From positions 396,001 through 460,000 of the forward strand of contig JAKOGI010000128.1 in NCBI GenBank assembly GCA_029747015.1: a stretch of DNA of 64,000 nucleotides. Reading direction: 5' to 3'. The stretch comes from Carnegiea gigantea. Lineage: Eukaryota; Streptophyta; Magnoliopsida; Caryophyllales; Cactaceae. The notes below the pieces were generated by a model, which worked only from the letters and a program-made list of their open reading frames with translations, was not told the origin of the DNA and did no database searches. The position numbers were made by a program, and so were the translations under genes. Positions 10,450 through 22,559 of the stretch are shown here, in pieces. Within the stretch, counting starts at the first letter, position 1; every line of letters starts with the position of its first letter.

Positions 10450-13370
10450 AAAATATCATTCAGAGGTTTTTCTACTGCCATTTCTTTGACTTAGGATTGG
10501 GTTCAATCCTAATGAGTCTTCTTTTAGACTCTCTAATCCAAACAACAGTGCAATTCCTACACCCATGTAAGTATTTTTGGTCTTCTTTTCTTGGAATTTT
10601 TGAAAAGAAAAAAAACAAATAAAACAACATCTAAAAATTAAAAATAAGGAGATAATGTGTGGGTGAGTGCGTTGGTTTGATATAATGAATATGTAATGAA
10701 TAACCATTATTTGAATAACCTAAAAAGCAAAAGCTAATATAAAAATAAAACAAAACCTAAAAAGTAAAGTTTATAATTATACATTGTCTCTCTAAATAGT
10801 TTGATATAATGAATAACCATTATTACTAAAAGGGATAAATTAAAGAAAAATTTAAAAATAGTGATATAATTTTTGGAAAGTGGGTGGGTTTGGGTTCAGG
10901 TCAGGTTTAACATGCTAATTTGTGTGGTTTTTAAGTTTAGTTTATTTTGAATTTGGGTTGGAAAATCGTGTTCAATACCAAAATTTGCATAGGAATTCGA
11001 ATCGAATTTTGAGGTTAGGTTGGTTTTTGTTAAATCTAGAAGCCTTAGATCGCTAAGTTGGTCGCCCAAATTGACAAAAGAGTCTCTTGTTGGCTGAGCG
11101 GTGCCCTGTGCCATTCTACGTGGGTACTTCAGGGATTGAGCCAGCGTTCAATTTTCACAACCTTTATATTCTATTTTGCTTTCAAGTAATTATTTAGCTA
11201 TTTCTTGAATCACAACCTTTTCTTTGTGTTATTTTTTTATTTTTTTAAAATTTTTCCCTTTTTCCCACGGAAACCCCCCTCCTTCAAGACCAGAATTTAG
11301 TATTTTTAGCTATTTTATTTTTTCCTTCCTTTCCCGAAATCCCAAATAAAAAGATCGTCTTTGATCATATGATGAACGATAATGACTATTATTTATCTAC
11401 CGATTCCTGTATTGTACTGAAATTCAAGGCAGTTAGAAAGACATTATACATCTAATCATGATTGCAATTATTATAGTTTTGTGTCAAAATATAAATTTTA
11501 TTTAAAAAAAGTTTAAAAAGTCAGATTATCATATTAAGGATTTGTAACGCCTAAATGAGTAATAATTAAAAAATAAAATCAAAATGATACTTGTAATAAA
11601 TAGATTGTAACGCTCAAATGAATGTCACTTGTCACATACGACTTCATAGTTTTGCACCTTTTTTTTCTACAGGATCATTCTGATAGAGATGTTCTCAATT
11701 GATGATAATACATATTCAAATAAAATTATATCATACCCTACAAACTTTACTACACTAAACTTTTATATCTTCATCATACACAAGTTTTACAAATATATTA
11801 ATCCTAATCGTTCAACAAACAGGCACAACACTAGTAAGATTTTAAATTAGAATTTGTGAATTTGGAAGAAAGTGAAAGATAATCTAGAAAAATGTTATCA
11901 TAAAAACTTTTAGTGTACTACAATATAAGTTAAACTAGAAAATTTGATTTAAAATAATCCCAAGTATAGATAAAATGTGCAAAATAATCTAAGATATAAT
12001 ATTTCAACTGTACGCATCGAGCTTTCAAATGAATTTGCACTATACACATCCATTTTATCAAAAACTCAAATTTAGTCACAAAAGATGCTAATATGATTTG
12101 TATACTGATGCATGTGGATATTACTTTTTTTGATTTAAAAGTAACACACAAAATGTGAAGTTAAAGGCATAACTACATGGAAGTAAAGGATATGTTCTAA
12201 AAATACCACAATTAAAATCAAATATACTCTCAGATAAATACACTTATGCTAAACTAACACACTATGTTATAAATGCACTATGTCAAAAAATGTATCAAAC
12301 AAACATTTAAGATAATATTCCTATGCATCAAAATATATATGTATAACATTAGTTCTTTAGGTAATGAAACATGAGTTCTATTTAAATTGGGATATACAGT
12401 ACAAGTAAGTTGAAAATCTGATACATACTCCGCCAATTTCATAGTTTGAATTATCTTACATGTTTAACATAATATTCTCGATTATTTAAAGTCAATTTTT
12501 CTTAAACAAAAACCCAAGATTAACTCTTTTGAGCATGCAGATGGTGGACATGAAGTTGGAAGTCATAAGCCTATACGTTCTTTTTTGCGTTAAGCAATGT
12601 TAAGTTTATGTTTACAATTTCTTGTAACTTTTGACAATTTGTTACAATTATCTTACAACTACTTAGGGTCTTACAGTTTAACATTAATGCAAAATAGCAC
12701 AGGGCAAAATGTGCAACCGCAAATTATACATACTGGACAATACAATGATGGAAACCGCCTGTCAGACGTGATTATACCAAGTGGAGCATTCAGCACATCA
12801 TTAGTCATTCAAACTTTCAATTAATGGCATAGCTAATATTCACAATATAAGAAAATACGTTATTTTTATGAGACAAAGTACTTGGACAACTGGTATCATT
12901 TCGGCCTTATTCATTTAAACCTATTTTTGTTTAACTTACCTAAATTAAAGTTGTCCGAATTAAATTGAATTTATTTTTATTGAATTGAGCAAGTGAATTT
13001 ATTTTTATTAAATAACTAAACTTATTTATGTTAAATTGACCTAAAAATCATATTACAATATTTTTAAATTGAAAAAAAATAGTATGGTTGAATAGTAGAA
13101 GCATATACAACTTCTAAATTATGTAAGATAATCTTTTTATCCACATTTCTACAATACGTATATCATATGTCTTGTGAATAGGGTTGATCCGATTTGGGTG
13201 CCATTTAAGCCGATAGATATTTAAGCTTAGCAATTTACAATAGAGCGTAATGCTTCAAAACTTAGTGATTTTAATATATAAAACATGTTAATTTATGACG
13301 AGACAACATATTTAAGAGTATCTTGCTATATTATGACTCTAATTTTTGTATGTTTCCTTCAGAAAATTTA
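10450..13370. other. AT-rich non-coding stretch
   Basis: I see no gene or recognisable element in about 2.9 kb, apart from the SINE-like block at 11085-11160. The ORFs here (10456-10707, 11930-12151, 12597-12824) resemble no family I know and have AT-driven composition. Confidence 0.6.
11085..11160 (+). repeat. Possible SINE head (pol III A/B boxes)
   Basis: TGGCTGAGCGG at 11091-11101 fits the A-box consensus. About 50 bp downstream, GCGTTCAATTT (11144-11154) is a weak B-box match. The spacing fits a tRNA-derived SINE. No clear 3' tail or target duplication is visible, so this is a suggestion only. Confidence 0.3.
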
Positions 13371-13838
13371 TGTAAGTCTTTGATCCGGAAGAAACCTGAC
13401 CGGTGAGGTCAAGTCATCTATCTAGGACAAGGGGCCCATCGGACCAGTTTCTTACATAGGCCCTCTAGATGTGCCCTAGAGCAGCCTATTTGTCCCAAGC
13501 CCATGGACCAAGAAAACTCTATAAAATTACCAAATGGGGCCCTCAGTACTGTACTCTATGAATACCTACCCATCCACTGAGAAAGGTAATGAATGTTGGA
13601 TACTGATTTTTAGACCATGACATTATACATCACCTTTTTCCTATCTTTTCTTGTCTTTTCTCCTTTCCCTCCACCCTCGAAGGGCTCTAACTTGACTGTC
13701 GGAGGGGCGTTCTTCGGACCTCAAACTTGGGAAGTGCCTTGTTGTAGGAAAAATCGGAGGCTTGGAAATTTGGACTATCATGACCACATAAACCCGTTTG
13801 TCGTCACCTTAAGTCATCTCGTATCTACTCTGGAAATA
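13370..13838 (+). repeat. 5' LTR (3' part) of Tat-type gypsy element 1
   Basis: GC content rises sharply at about 13375. A TATA-like CTATAAAATT lies near 13519-13528. A GACTGTCGGAGGGG motif at 13694-13707 precedes the end; a GTCGGAGG motif of this kind is common in the U5 of Tat-type LTRs. The LTR ends just before the primer binding site at 13841. The left boundary is uncertain. Confidence 0.55.
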
Positions 13839-13840
13839 GA

Positions 13841-13860
13841 TTGGCTCCGTCTGTGGGGAC
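13841..13860 (+). other. Primer binding site of Tat-type element 1
   Basis: TTGGCTCCGTCTGTGGGGAC has one change from the common Tat-lineage start TTGGCGCCGTCTGTGGG. It sits between the LTR-like sequence and gag, where reverse transcription would be primed by a tRNA. Confidence 0.75.
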
Positions 13861-13899
13861 GTACGGTGAATGATGGAGGTCAATGAAGTAGCCCAAGCC

Positions 13900-15520
13900 T
13901 GTGCACGAAAAGATAAGAACCCTATGCTTGATCCCTCGGGTGCTCGGCGGGACCCCCCAGCCGAGCATTCGAGGTTCAAGGTCCGTCAGAAAGCTCACGG
14001 GCGCCACCCCGGTCAATGGGGCTGAGGTCGCCCATGGATGGAACATACGTCACCGTGGAGGCCTTAAACACTCTCATGTCGAACATGATGAACACCCTCT
14101 TACAGTAAGTTACTGACCAGTCAAGCAGCCCATTGAGGGGATGAGCTCCTTGAGGCAGTCGCTTGCCCAGGGAGGGAAATGCACGATGACATAGAGCCTG
14201 CTCCTCGTAAGGGCCTAGACCCTATGGTACTAGACGACCAGGAGGGGAGCAGCAACAAACCGCAAGTGATGTGGACACTAGGCAGATTACTCAGGTGCCA
14301 CGAGCCCTTCACCGGGTGAATGAGGAGTTGACACATTCAAAGACAGCCTCAACCTCTTATGCTACCAACTCCCATTAGTTGGTGTGGTTGGAGGAACAGG
14401 AGTGCACCTCGCATCCAGATGCTGAACCCTTACAAAGCAGGCGAGGGTCTCTCTTGGCCCAAAAGAAGAGCCCCTGGGGGCAGTTAGCCACTTGGGATCG
14501 AACCTGTAGCCCTCTGCCCTACAAGCAGGAGGCAGGGTGTACTGGTCGCCATTGGCACAGTCCCCCTTAGAGCGACGTTCAAGCTCGCAGCTTGTCCTAC
14601 GTGGAGCTGACGAGAAAGCCGCACGCTCCCATCAAATTATCAGGAACTGTCGCGTGTCCAGGGCCGTCCCATTCTCAACATAGTTTAACGAAGAAATTAT
14701 GAATGTAATAAGCCCATATAAGGTTAAGATGCCCAACCTAGAATTATATGGTTGGACCATAGACCCTGAAGAACATCTTGGAGTGTACAAGCCTTAGATG
14801 CAGGTCTAGGACGTGGATGATGCAGCCCGCTGTAGGTACTTCCAAGGGTGGCCCAAAAGTGGTTTAGTGGCTTGCCGCCTGGAAGTGCTGCATGCTTCTA
14901 GGAGCTAAGTGATCGCTTTGTCAGCCAGTTCATAGCCAACTGTAAGGAACGGCGGATGAGCATCCACCTTTCCAAAGTCAAGCAATGAACAAACAAGTCC
15001 CTAGCTAACTTCGTGAGGAGATTCCACCAGGAGACCGTCCTGATCCTAGATCTGGAGGACGGAGTGCCATACACTACCTTCCTTAAGGGGCTGAAGAGCG
15101 AATGATTTAAATTCTCTCTGGCCAAGCAAAAAGAAATATCGCTAGCAGAGGCTCTGAAAAAGGCCGATAACTTCATCAGGGCTACTGAGATTTGCGCAGA
15201 GGGCGGAGAAGGTGAACCATAGAGGACGAGCTGAAGAAAGAAGCCAAGTTAGGACTGAGATGAGGTAGCGGCGTAGAGGCCCTGATCAACGCTTTAACAC
15301 GGATCCCCGGAGCATCCTCACGGATATCAAGGACAACCCCATATTCAGAAGACCACCACTTATGGCCTCACGACCGAAATCTCAAAATGCGAGTCGCTAT
15401 TGTGAGTTTCATGAATGCAATGGCCACACCATGACTGAATGCCGTGGGTTGAAGAAATCTCTCAACAAGCTAGCTGACAAATGCCAAATTGATCATTTCT
15501 TAAGCATGACATGAGAGCCT
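13900..15520 (+). pseudogene. Tat-type gypsy gag remnant
   Basis: The N-terminal part (13901-14570) is Pro/Arg-rich and broken. The gag core is readable at about 14750-15215: FVSQFIANCKERR, then LANFVRRFHQETV, DLEDGVPYTTFLKGLKS and FSLAKQKEISLAEALKKA. A Tat-type zinc knuckle follows at about 15395-15470 with spacing C-H-C (YCEFHECNGHTMTEC). Frame changes and stops separate the blocks. GC content is clearly higher than in the flanks, which suggests a younger element or a different family base composition. Confidence 0.85.
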
Positions 15521-15689
15521 TTGAAAAAGGCAAGGGAAAGATCTCCGAGCCGCCCTAGGAGGAATGCTCCACTGAGATCATCGCTACAATAACTGGGCAA
15601 CAGGTTATGATTGCAAAAAGTGAAAGTACGATGAGTGCACCCACCATGATATTCAGAGCAGCGGAGAGCCAACCCCTGGTGATGCCACA

Positions 15690-16130
15690 TGATGATCCCT
15701 TGGTAATCGAGTGAAAGGTGGCCAGCACATTGGTCCGCAGGATACTCATCGATAGTGGAAGTTCGGCCGCCATCATAAGTTAGGAGTGCCTCCAGATGCT
15801 CAAGTACTCCGGCAGAGACATCATCCCCCTCATGCACCCCACCCTGAGGTTTGGAGGGCATACTGTCAACCTACTGGGAATGATACGGTTGTTGCTATGG
15901 TTTGGAGATAAGGCCAGGTCCAAGAGCCTAGAAGTTGATTTCTTGGTGTGGATGTGCCCACTGCCTACAATGTCATCTTAGGAAGAGCCACCCTTCACCA
16001 GAGTGAAGGCCGTGATAGCCCCTTATCTTCTATGAATCCAGTATAAAGTAGAAGACGGTACAGTGGAAAAACTGTTTGGGGATCAGTGCACCGACCGTGA
16101 ATGCTATCTGGTTAGCATATGACCCCTTAT
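15690..16130 (+). pseudogene. Tat-type retropepsin remnant
   Basis: The frames give VRRILIDSGSSAAII with the catalytic D-S-G triad intact (about 15735-15780). The open stretch 15796-15981 follows (LKYSGRDIIPLMHPTLRFGG...LEVDFLV), then AYNVILGRATLH, the second conserved protease block, and the downstream ECYL motif. The reading frame changes near 15960. It follows gag in the normal order. Confidence 0.85.
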
Positions 16131-16229
16131 AGGCGGTGGGCAGCCAGAGGACCTCGAGCGGGAGCCGCAGCCCAATCGGAAGCCATGGTCATCTGCGCCT
16201 CAGTAGTTGATGAACTAAGGCAACTCTGT

Positions 16230-16438
16230 TCAGAGCCTCCAAGCGACGTAGAATCCATAGCCGTGAAAGATGATCTTTCAGAGCGCACATGATGTCTATT
16301 AGTAGAATTGTTACGGGAGTATAAGGATATATATGCCTACAGCTTTGCCAAAATGCTTGGTATAGACCCAGCCATAATTAAACATCATCTCAATGTCAAC
16401 CCGACAATCAGGCCGGTTATCCAAAATGCCTAGCATTG
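16230..16438 (+). pseudogene. Truncated start of Tat-type reverse transcriptase
   Basis: LLREYKDIYAYSFAKMLGIDPAIIKHHLNVNPTIRPV is the conserved region just before the RT fingers in Tat-type pol. It stops at about 16438, and no RT palm, RNase H or integrase follows on this strand. The sequence turns directly into the minus-strand ORF region. Confidence 0.8.
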
Positions 16439-16439
16439 T

Positions 16440-17680
16440 ATAGAATGTGCCCTGGATGATCTCGCGGATCTTAAAAACACAGGTGACCTCCTCAACGTCT
16501 CCCCAATTGAAGTCTAGGTAGAGCTGGCGGTACTCCTCGGGCAGAGGACGGGGTGAGTTGAGGTACACTCGCTAGTCCTCTCTTCTAGCAATTGAAGGCC
16601 TCCCAAACATAGTTAGCCATCTCTCCGACACCTAGAAAATAAGGAAAAACCATCATAAAGCCTCACGCGGTAAAAACGAAGCAGAAACCAAATATGTATA
16701 GCAGCTTACTCCCACTAATACTATTTTATACTGAGTGGAGGGGGCATTGTGGGCATCCAAGCTTGCCGCAAGAATCGCACCCCTACACCTCAGGAAGGAG
16801 CACATAAGTGAACTAAGAATCCTCTCAAAGAGCATCACACCCAAAGGCCAATAGAATGCAGTTTACCTAGATGAAAGTCAATTCACATCGGGTGTTTGAG
16901 GAGGCCTGTTCGAGCCCACACTCTTTTCAGATGTGGGAGCAGGGCCTACCGTGGCCGTAGCCCAGCCAGTAAGTGCCCTCTGGCCGTAACCAACAATTCC
17001 CCCTTGTGAATTGCCAACCAACCCTCAAAGAAATACTACTTTAGGTCCTCCAGCACCTCCTTGATAATGTTGGCCACAACCCCAGAAAGCATGCCTAACT
17101 CCTCAACATATGCCACTACCATGGCCTAGAAGGTTGCTTGGATAATTTCTCGCATCTCCCTCCCTTCGGCCTCCCACTTCGCATTCTCTTTAATGAAGTT
17201 CAGACGCAGCAACTAGAAGTTAGCTTGTAGGGGATGGGGAGAAGGGGGAGGGATGACGTCATCCATCTTACCCCAATGGAATGTCTCCCATATGTAGGAG
17301 GCCATCTCATATGCCTCAAGCCAGATAGGGAACCCCATATCTTGTCAACTGCCAGTACCAGCATAAGAGTCTCAAAAACATAAGAGGACACCAAGCCTCG
17401 CCTCCTACATGTATGTATAGCAGGAAAGCTTGCACCGCAGTATTCCAGTTGTCAGTATAAGAACAGCTTGAAGTTACAATAGTATCGGCCAATTGGTAGA
17501 AATAGAAGGAGGAACATTTACCTCTTGCGCCTCATCAATTTCAAACTCTTCCTAAGCTTCCTTGCCTACTAGCCTCTTTTTCTTTTTTAGAGGTGTAGGG
17601 ACTAGTAAGCAAGAGCTTCTAGTAGTTCGCTTAGTAATAGATTCAGATGGAGCACCCTTTTGATTCTTAGAGGAGATCTT
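16440..17680 (-). pseudogene. Antisense ORF (aORF) remnant of the Tat-type element
   Basis: Several open minus-strand pieces (16568-16311, 16844-16653, 17394-17200) and a Lys/Arg-Ser-rich piece near 17650-17530 (KGAPSESITKRTTRSS...KKKKR) form a decayed ORF opposite in direction to gag-pol. Tat-lineage gypsy elements are known to carry an antisense ORF between pol and the 3' LTR, and element 2 in this window has one in the expected place (59900-62084). Here it touches RT directly, so RT-to-integrase was probably deleted. The assignment rests on position and composition; the protein family is not recognised with certainty. Confidence 0.45.
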
Positions 17681-17753
17681 AGCTTGACAATGCGAAAAGT
17701 TAAGATAGAGGTAGGACGTCTTACGTTATGGTTCAATAAGTTTAAAGAGAAGC

Positions 17754-17754
<1 letters not shown>

Positions 17755-17793
<39 letters not shown>
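17755..17793. repeat. (AG)n microsatellite
   Basis: An uninterrupted AG/GA dinucleotide run of about 38 bp lies between the antisense ORF remnant and the copia element. Confidence 0.95.
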
Positions 17794-17796
<3 letters not shown>

Positions 17797-18263
17797 AAAA
17801 TTAAGGCAGGCTGAGCAAGAAGTTAAGAGAAGTTAATGATCATGGTTGAATTAAAAGATATGATAAGCTTAGACAGCTTCCAAAGCGAGAGAAGCTAAAA
17901 TGTCTAAGGCTTTCATAGGCTTTTTAGTACTTGCTAGAATGGGACCAAAAAAAGGGAATCACTCAAGTATTTTCAAAAAGATTTTTTCATCCAATTTTGA
18001 AAAGATTGCAAGTAAATTTTTAAAATTCGATTTCCATAATTTTTGAAAAATGATTTCAATCAGTTAAAGACTATTAAGTAGTCTTCATCAACAAGAGAAT
18101 ATGCACAAATTAGTGTATCAAATGGCTTAACTTCAACAGCCTTGAGATTGTCAAGGTCACCAAAGTTAATTGCTTTGGAAAATCATTTTTCTTACCACAT
18201 ATTATATTAAGAGGAATTACTCCCCTTAATTCATATAGTGTGGTCAATTATTCCCAATTCTCT
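17794..18263 (-). other. Post-pol non-coding region of the SIRE-type copia
   Basis: This lies just downstream (minus strand) of the RNase H C-terminus. It is AT-rich, with no ORF. The 3' LTR of the copia element should be here, but I find no match to its 5' LTR start at 43829, so it is probably truncated. Confidence 0.4.
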
Positions 18264-18662
18264 TCAAATAAGACAGACTTGATCTTCACTAAGGGGCTTG
18301 ACAAAGATATCAACCAATTGCATATTTATGGGGATATAGAGAAAGATATCAGCTTTTTCCACATTATCTCTGATGAAATGGTGCTTTACTTCAATATGCT
18401 TGGTCCTTGACTCCTGAATTGGATTTTTATAGATGTTAATTGCACTCTTATTGTAAGACTTGATAGGAATCTTCTTGTAGTCCAATTCAAGGTCTTTGAG
18501 TTATTGGCTGACCCATAGTCTTTGAGCATAACATGCACCAGTAGCAATACATTCAGCCTTAGTAATGAACAAGGCCATTGAACTTCGCTTCTTGGAATGC
18601 CATGGCACAAGAGATTGTCCAAGAAATAGGCATGAGCTAGATATACTCTTTCTATCAATTTT
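18264..18662 (-). pseudogene. SIRE-type copia RNase H, C-terminal half (split gene)
   Basis: Minus-strand frames starting at 18658 give KIDRKS..., a tract ending WHSKKRS, and then the KAECIA block near 18560 (normally TEAEYIA). The open stretch 18485-18264 follows (NPIQESRTKHIEVKHHFIRDNV and DIFVKPLSEDQ). This is the classic end of a copia pol. It begins abruptly at the target site of the gypsy insertion; its N-terminal half is 20.5 kb away at 39169-39453. Frameshifts are present. Confidence 0.9.
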
Positions 18663-18667
18663 GTAAT
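18663..18667. repeat. Target-site duplication, left copy (GTAAT)
   Basis: These five bases directly precede the TG of the 5' LTR. They match GTAAC at 39164-39168, after the 3' LTR, in 4 of 5 positions. Both sides are the same copia RNase H gene. Confidence 0.85.
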
Positions 18668-20545
18668 TGATAATTCATATTTTATATGTAATTTTACCCT
18701 TTATTTTGCCCACTTTTAAGTCTTTGAAATATAAGTTTTACAAGAAAATAATGCATATTTTATGTGATTCAGGTGAAAATAAAATAAATGAACTTAGGCA
18801 TGCAATTAATTAATTTAACTCAGATTTGTCCAAGCTCCATCATGTGTAAGGATGAACGAAGTCGATCCCGCTTTACCTTCTAACCCAACATTAAATTGGG
18901 GGAAAAAGAAAGGAAGAATGCAGAGGTCACTAGCCTATTTGGGCTTGTTTTTAGCATTTCAGCACCTGCTCTAGTGCCCTGTAAGCTGCAGCCCAAAGGA
19001 GCATCGCCTAACCCTAGCACCCTCTTTTTCTCCCTTTCTTCCTCTCATTATCTCCAAATGGGCCTATTGTCCTTAACTTCTATTCCAGTTGCCTATCAAT
19101 CTGCATGCCTTCACCTTTCTTCTTCTCTCACCTGTGTGGGCCTAAAATCCGGGGCTGTTTCCCAACTCCATCCCACTTCCTCTCTTCTCACTTCAACATA
19201 CGCTAGCATCAAACCTACCTCCTTCTTCTCTATCTAGCCTGATTGGGCTGGTCTTGCACGTGACCCCCTACCCAGTAGGCTCCTGTTCTCTTTGCTCCCT
19301 CTTCCCTTTTGTTTGAGCTGATGCTACACGGCCCAGTCATCCATTCAGCTCCAATAACTTCTAGCTACTAAATTCTACTCTTGTCAACAATATCTAGTCA
19401 ACCTTAATTAATCAAAGTTAATTTTATGCTAAAGACTAGCCTTTTCTCATGTAATATAACAACAACAAATTAATTGAAATTAATTTTTTGCTAATTTTTT
19501 GGCACCAAGAGAGAACGAATTTTCACTATAGAAAGGGGTCAAGGTTGGAGCAAAGATTCATCCATTCATTCATCCACTTATCCAAGCATCCAAGTATTCT
19601 TTCAGTCTCTTATATTCCATCTTTCAATTTTTAGAAAGTCTTTCGTAAGATAAAATCATTTGGGTTGAGGAGTTTAGAAGGAAAATAAACTTTGTTGGCT
19701 ATTTTCCTCTTCTTTTCTCATCTCAATTGTGAGTCAAACTTGAGAGGTCGCGTTTAACTAGATCATATTGTGTAATTAAGTACTAAAATTTGTGCATAGA
19801 AAGCGAAATATGCCAACTTCAATGGTGTTTTTACTACCTATGGCTGGCTAAAATACTCTTCTAGGGTTAGGATAGATCCTTGATAATAATATTATTTTGT
19901 TAATTTCTTTTGGGGTTATTCTTGTCTCTACAATTGCATAGTTTTGAGTTTATACTTGATCGTAACTTATTTCTGCATCTTAGTACCTTTCTTTATTTAT
20001 GTTAAATACAATAGTTTAATTTGCTATCTCAAAGGAATATTAGACCTTGTAGGCTAATATGATTTTATGCAATTAGGCTTAAAATTATGATTGTTAAGAT
20101 TGAATAATTTATGCTAGAAATTAGATGAGTTATGTCTTAAAGAATGATTCATGCTAAACTACTAGATAAATAATATCATTTGATAATTATAATCATCTTT
20201 TTAATTTGTCACCTAGTACTTGCAGCTAGGTTGAATGAGAGACAAATTGAACCTCCATTTGAGTTAATAATTTAATATTTTTATCATTGGTGAAATCCAA
20301 AATCTTGGATTTTTCTTTTATTTGATTTCTCTGTACTTTCTCGACTCATTTACTCTTCTTTTGTTTCTTTGATTCAAATTGATACTTGAACTGCTCCTAT
20401 GAATTATTCTTTATAATTGGAAAAGTTAAATTGAAAATCACTATTGTTCCTCGTGGGATCGACACGCTATACTCGCTAGTTTACAACTAACTTTGTGCAT
20501 TTGCAAGTAAAAAGGGCTTTAAAACTAAACATAAAATCCACACCA
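18668..20545 (+). repeat. 5' LTR of the nested Athila-type gypsy
   Basis: 1878 bp, starting TGATAATTCATATTTTATAT and ending AAATCCACACCA. It aligns along its length with 36672-39163. It contains CT-rich tracts (19020-19220) and the 'CGTGGGATCGACAC' run near 20453-20466 typical of these LTR ends. The two LTRs look roughly 80-90% identical by eye, so the insertion is old. The ORF 18896-19237 is within the LTR and is not a gene. Confidence 0.9.
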
Positions 20546-20551
20546 AATTTT

Positions 20552-20569
20552 TCGCGCTGTTAGCGTGGA
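20552..20569 (+). other. Degenerate primer binding site (tRNA-Asp type)
   Basis: TCGCGCTGTTAGCGTGGA matches TGGCGCCGTTGCCGGGGA in 13 of 18 positions. It lies six bases after the LTR end, the usual place in Athila-like elements. Confidence 0.7.
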
Positions 20570-20794
20570 ACGAATAGTGATTTTTGAATGTCATCTTCCT
20601 TTTTGTCTTTTTATTTATTACTTTCTCTACTCCCTGCTAATCTAACAATTTTATTTTTGTTCTTTATTCTTAACCCCCATCCCTTTTATTTTTCATTATT
20701 TCATTTTCTTTTATTCTGCAATCCCCCCTAATCTAACTATTTTACTTTTGTTCTTCCCATTTCCTTTTAATTTAACTATTTTCCCCATCCCTCC

Positions 20795-20820
20795 TAATCT
20801 AATCTAATCTAATCTAACTA
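20795..20820. repeat. Short (TAATC)n tandem repeat
   Basis: About five units of a TAATC pentamer lie in a long pyrimidine-rich leader (20580-21000) between the PBS and gag. Confidence 0.85.
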
Positions 20821-21029
20821 TTTTATTGCTGTTATTTTGTTTAATTTATAAAATCTAACAATCCCCTCCCTTTTATTTCATTTATTCTCTTTCTATTTTA
20901 TTTTATTTTTCATTTTTCCCCGCTTTCCCTTGAATCTTTCTTTTATTTATTTCTTTTATTTTTTTTCTTTCTTTCTCTTTTCTTCTTATTTCATTTAGTG
21001 GTTATTGTGGTGGTGATTTCTCATTCCTT

Positions 21030-22230
21030 TCTTGGTTGTTTATGGGTGTATACATGGTATATGCTCTTTATTGTTAGAAATTCAAGAATATAATCCTGAA
21101 ATCGAACGTTTTCTTGGTAAGATAAGAGATGAGAAATGTGAATCTAAGAAAAAGATGGCTGAAGGGCAAATCCTACCATCGAAGCAAATTAAGGAGTATT
21201 TTACTCCTACCATTTATGACTCACCTGCAAGAACCCGTATGCCCACTGCTATGGTGCCATTTGAGATTAAATATTCCGTCATCCAAATGCTCCTGTCATT
21301 TTATTAGCTAAAGTCTGAAAATCCTTTTAAGAATGTTGACGTATTTTTAGAGATTTGTTCCACTATATTTTTGAATAATATCTCTGATGATATTCTTCGT
21401 TTGCGGCTTTTCCCTTTGTCTTTGAATGACAAAGCTAAAGCTTGGTTGGATACTAGGAAAAATATCACCACTTGAGATCAAATGCAAAAGGAATTCTTCA
21501 AAAGGCTTTTATCAATTATAAACTGACTGCCTTAAAACGTACTATAATCAATTTCTCACAAAATAAAAATAAACAATTGCATGAAAGTTGAGAAAGGTTT
21601 AAAGAGCTATTGTGAAGTTGTCCTCACCATGAGGTCCCTACTATGGCAACTCCTCCAAAGTTTTTATTCTGACTTAGATGAGCACAATAGATAAATGATT
21701 GACACATCTTATGGTAATAGTTTCTTATACAAAACTCCTGAAGAAGCTTGGAAATTGTTTGAACATTTGAGTGAAAATTCACACTTGCATGCTACTTCTT
21801 CGCATTCTGATTTGCTTAGGTAATTAGGAAGTAAAGAGGGGATTTATGAGGTTTCACATTCAATTGACCTTTCTAGTATAGTTGGTGTCTTAAGTAAGAA
21901 ATTTGATCAATTGTTTTGTATGAACAAAGTGTCTAAAGCCCCTTCTATGCAAGACGTGTTTGATTTGTGCTAGTACCTATGATCGTTGTTGAAGGAATCA
22001 TCCTAATCTAATAATCCCTAATCTAATAATCCCTATTCTAGCACCTATGATCGTTGTTGAAGGAATCATCCTAATTTCTCATAGAGGTCTCCAAATGTTG
22101 AGAATCCTCAAGCCCATCTAGTAGACCTACCCCTCCTGATTTCCAGAACGGGAGATATGTTCGTCCCTCTTCCCATCCATCTCCATCTAGGAGTTTTGAT
22201 ATAGACAAGGTAATTTCTACTCTTGGTACC
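21030..22230 (+). pseudogene. Athila-type gag, 5' part (split by insertion)
   Basis: The open stretch 21032-21307 holds the gag N-terminus (TPTIYDSPARTRMPT...FEIKYSVIQML). It continues with LRLFPLSLNDKAKAWLD, LSENSHLHATSSHSDLL and the HPNFS block near 22075. It then reads in frame through DIDKVISTLGTLTS up to position 22240. There the gene is cut by a 9.2-kb insertion, and the frame resumes exactly at 31458. Internal stops (for example at 21306) make it non-functional. Confidence 0.85.
21970..22075. repeat. 68-bp-period duplication within gag
   Basis: A 38-bp segment at 21970-22007 recurs at 22038-22075 with one difference. The spacer (22006-22035) is itself two copies of a 15-bp CTAATAATCCCTA unit. 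It looks like a local slippage expansion. Confidence 0.9.
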
Positions 22231-22240
22231 TTGACTTCTT
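22231..22240. repeat. 10-bp target-site duplication, left copy
   Basis: TTGACTTCTT is identical to 31448-31457. It lies in frame within gag codons on both sides of the insertion. Confidence 0.85.
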
Positions 22241-22559
22241 GAATAAATTGCTTTTCGGTCCCTTGAGGTTTGGTGAAATGGTTTTCTAATACTACATTTC
22301 TAGAAAAATATTTATGCTATTACTTAGTTCAGCGCCAATGGCTTCTAGAGCATAAGACTTTGGGTTATCTGATTTTTGGGTCACAAATACTTATTTTTAG
22401 GTCCTTGAAGGGTTCCAAATGCAAATACTTCAAAGTTTTGGCTGTTTTGCAAAACTATGCTTATTTTTATGTTTGGACTTCTTATAATAACTTTAATGGT
22501 ACTAGTTATCATAGTCTACTACTTATATCATAAATATTATATTTTTAGTGATTAACGGC

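Noticed and set aside
13617..14570. Overlapping ORFs on both strands in the GC-rich part of Tat element 1
   Set aside because: They span LTR end, PBS and gag leader. Only the plus-strand gag pieces fit a known protein.
18896..19237. 113-codon ORF with Ser/Leu-rich protein
   Set aside because: Entirely within the 5' LTR; the 3' LTR equivalent is not conserved as a frame.
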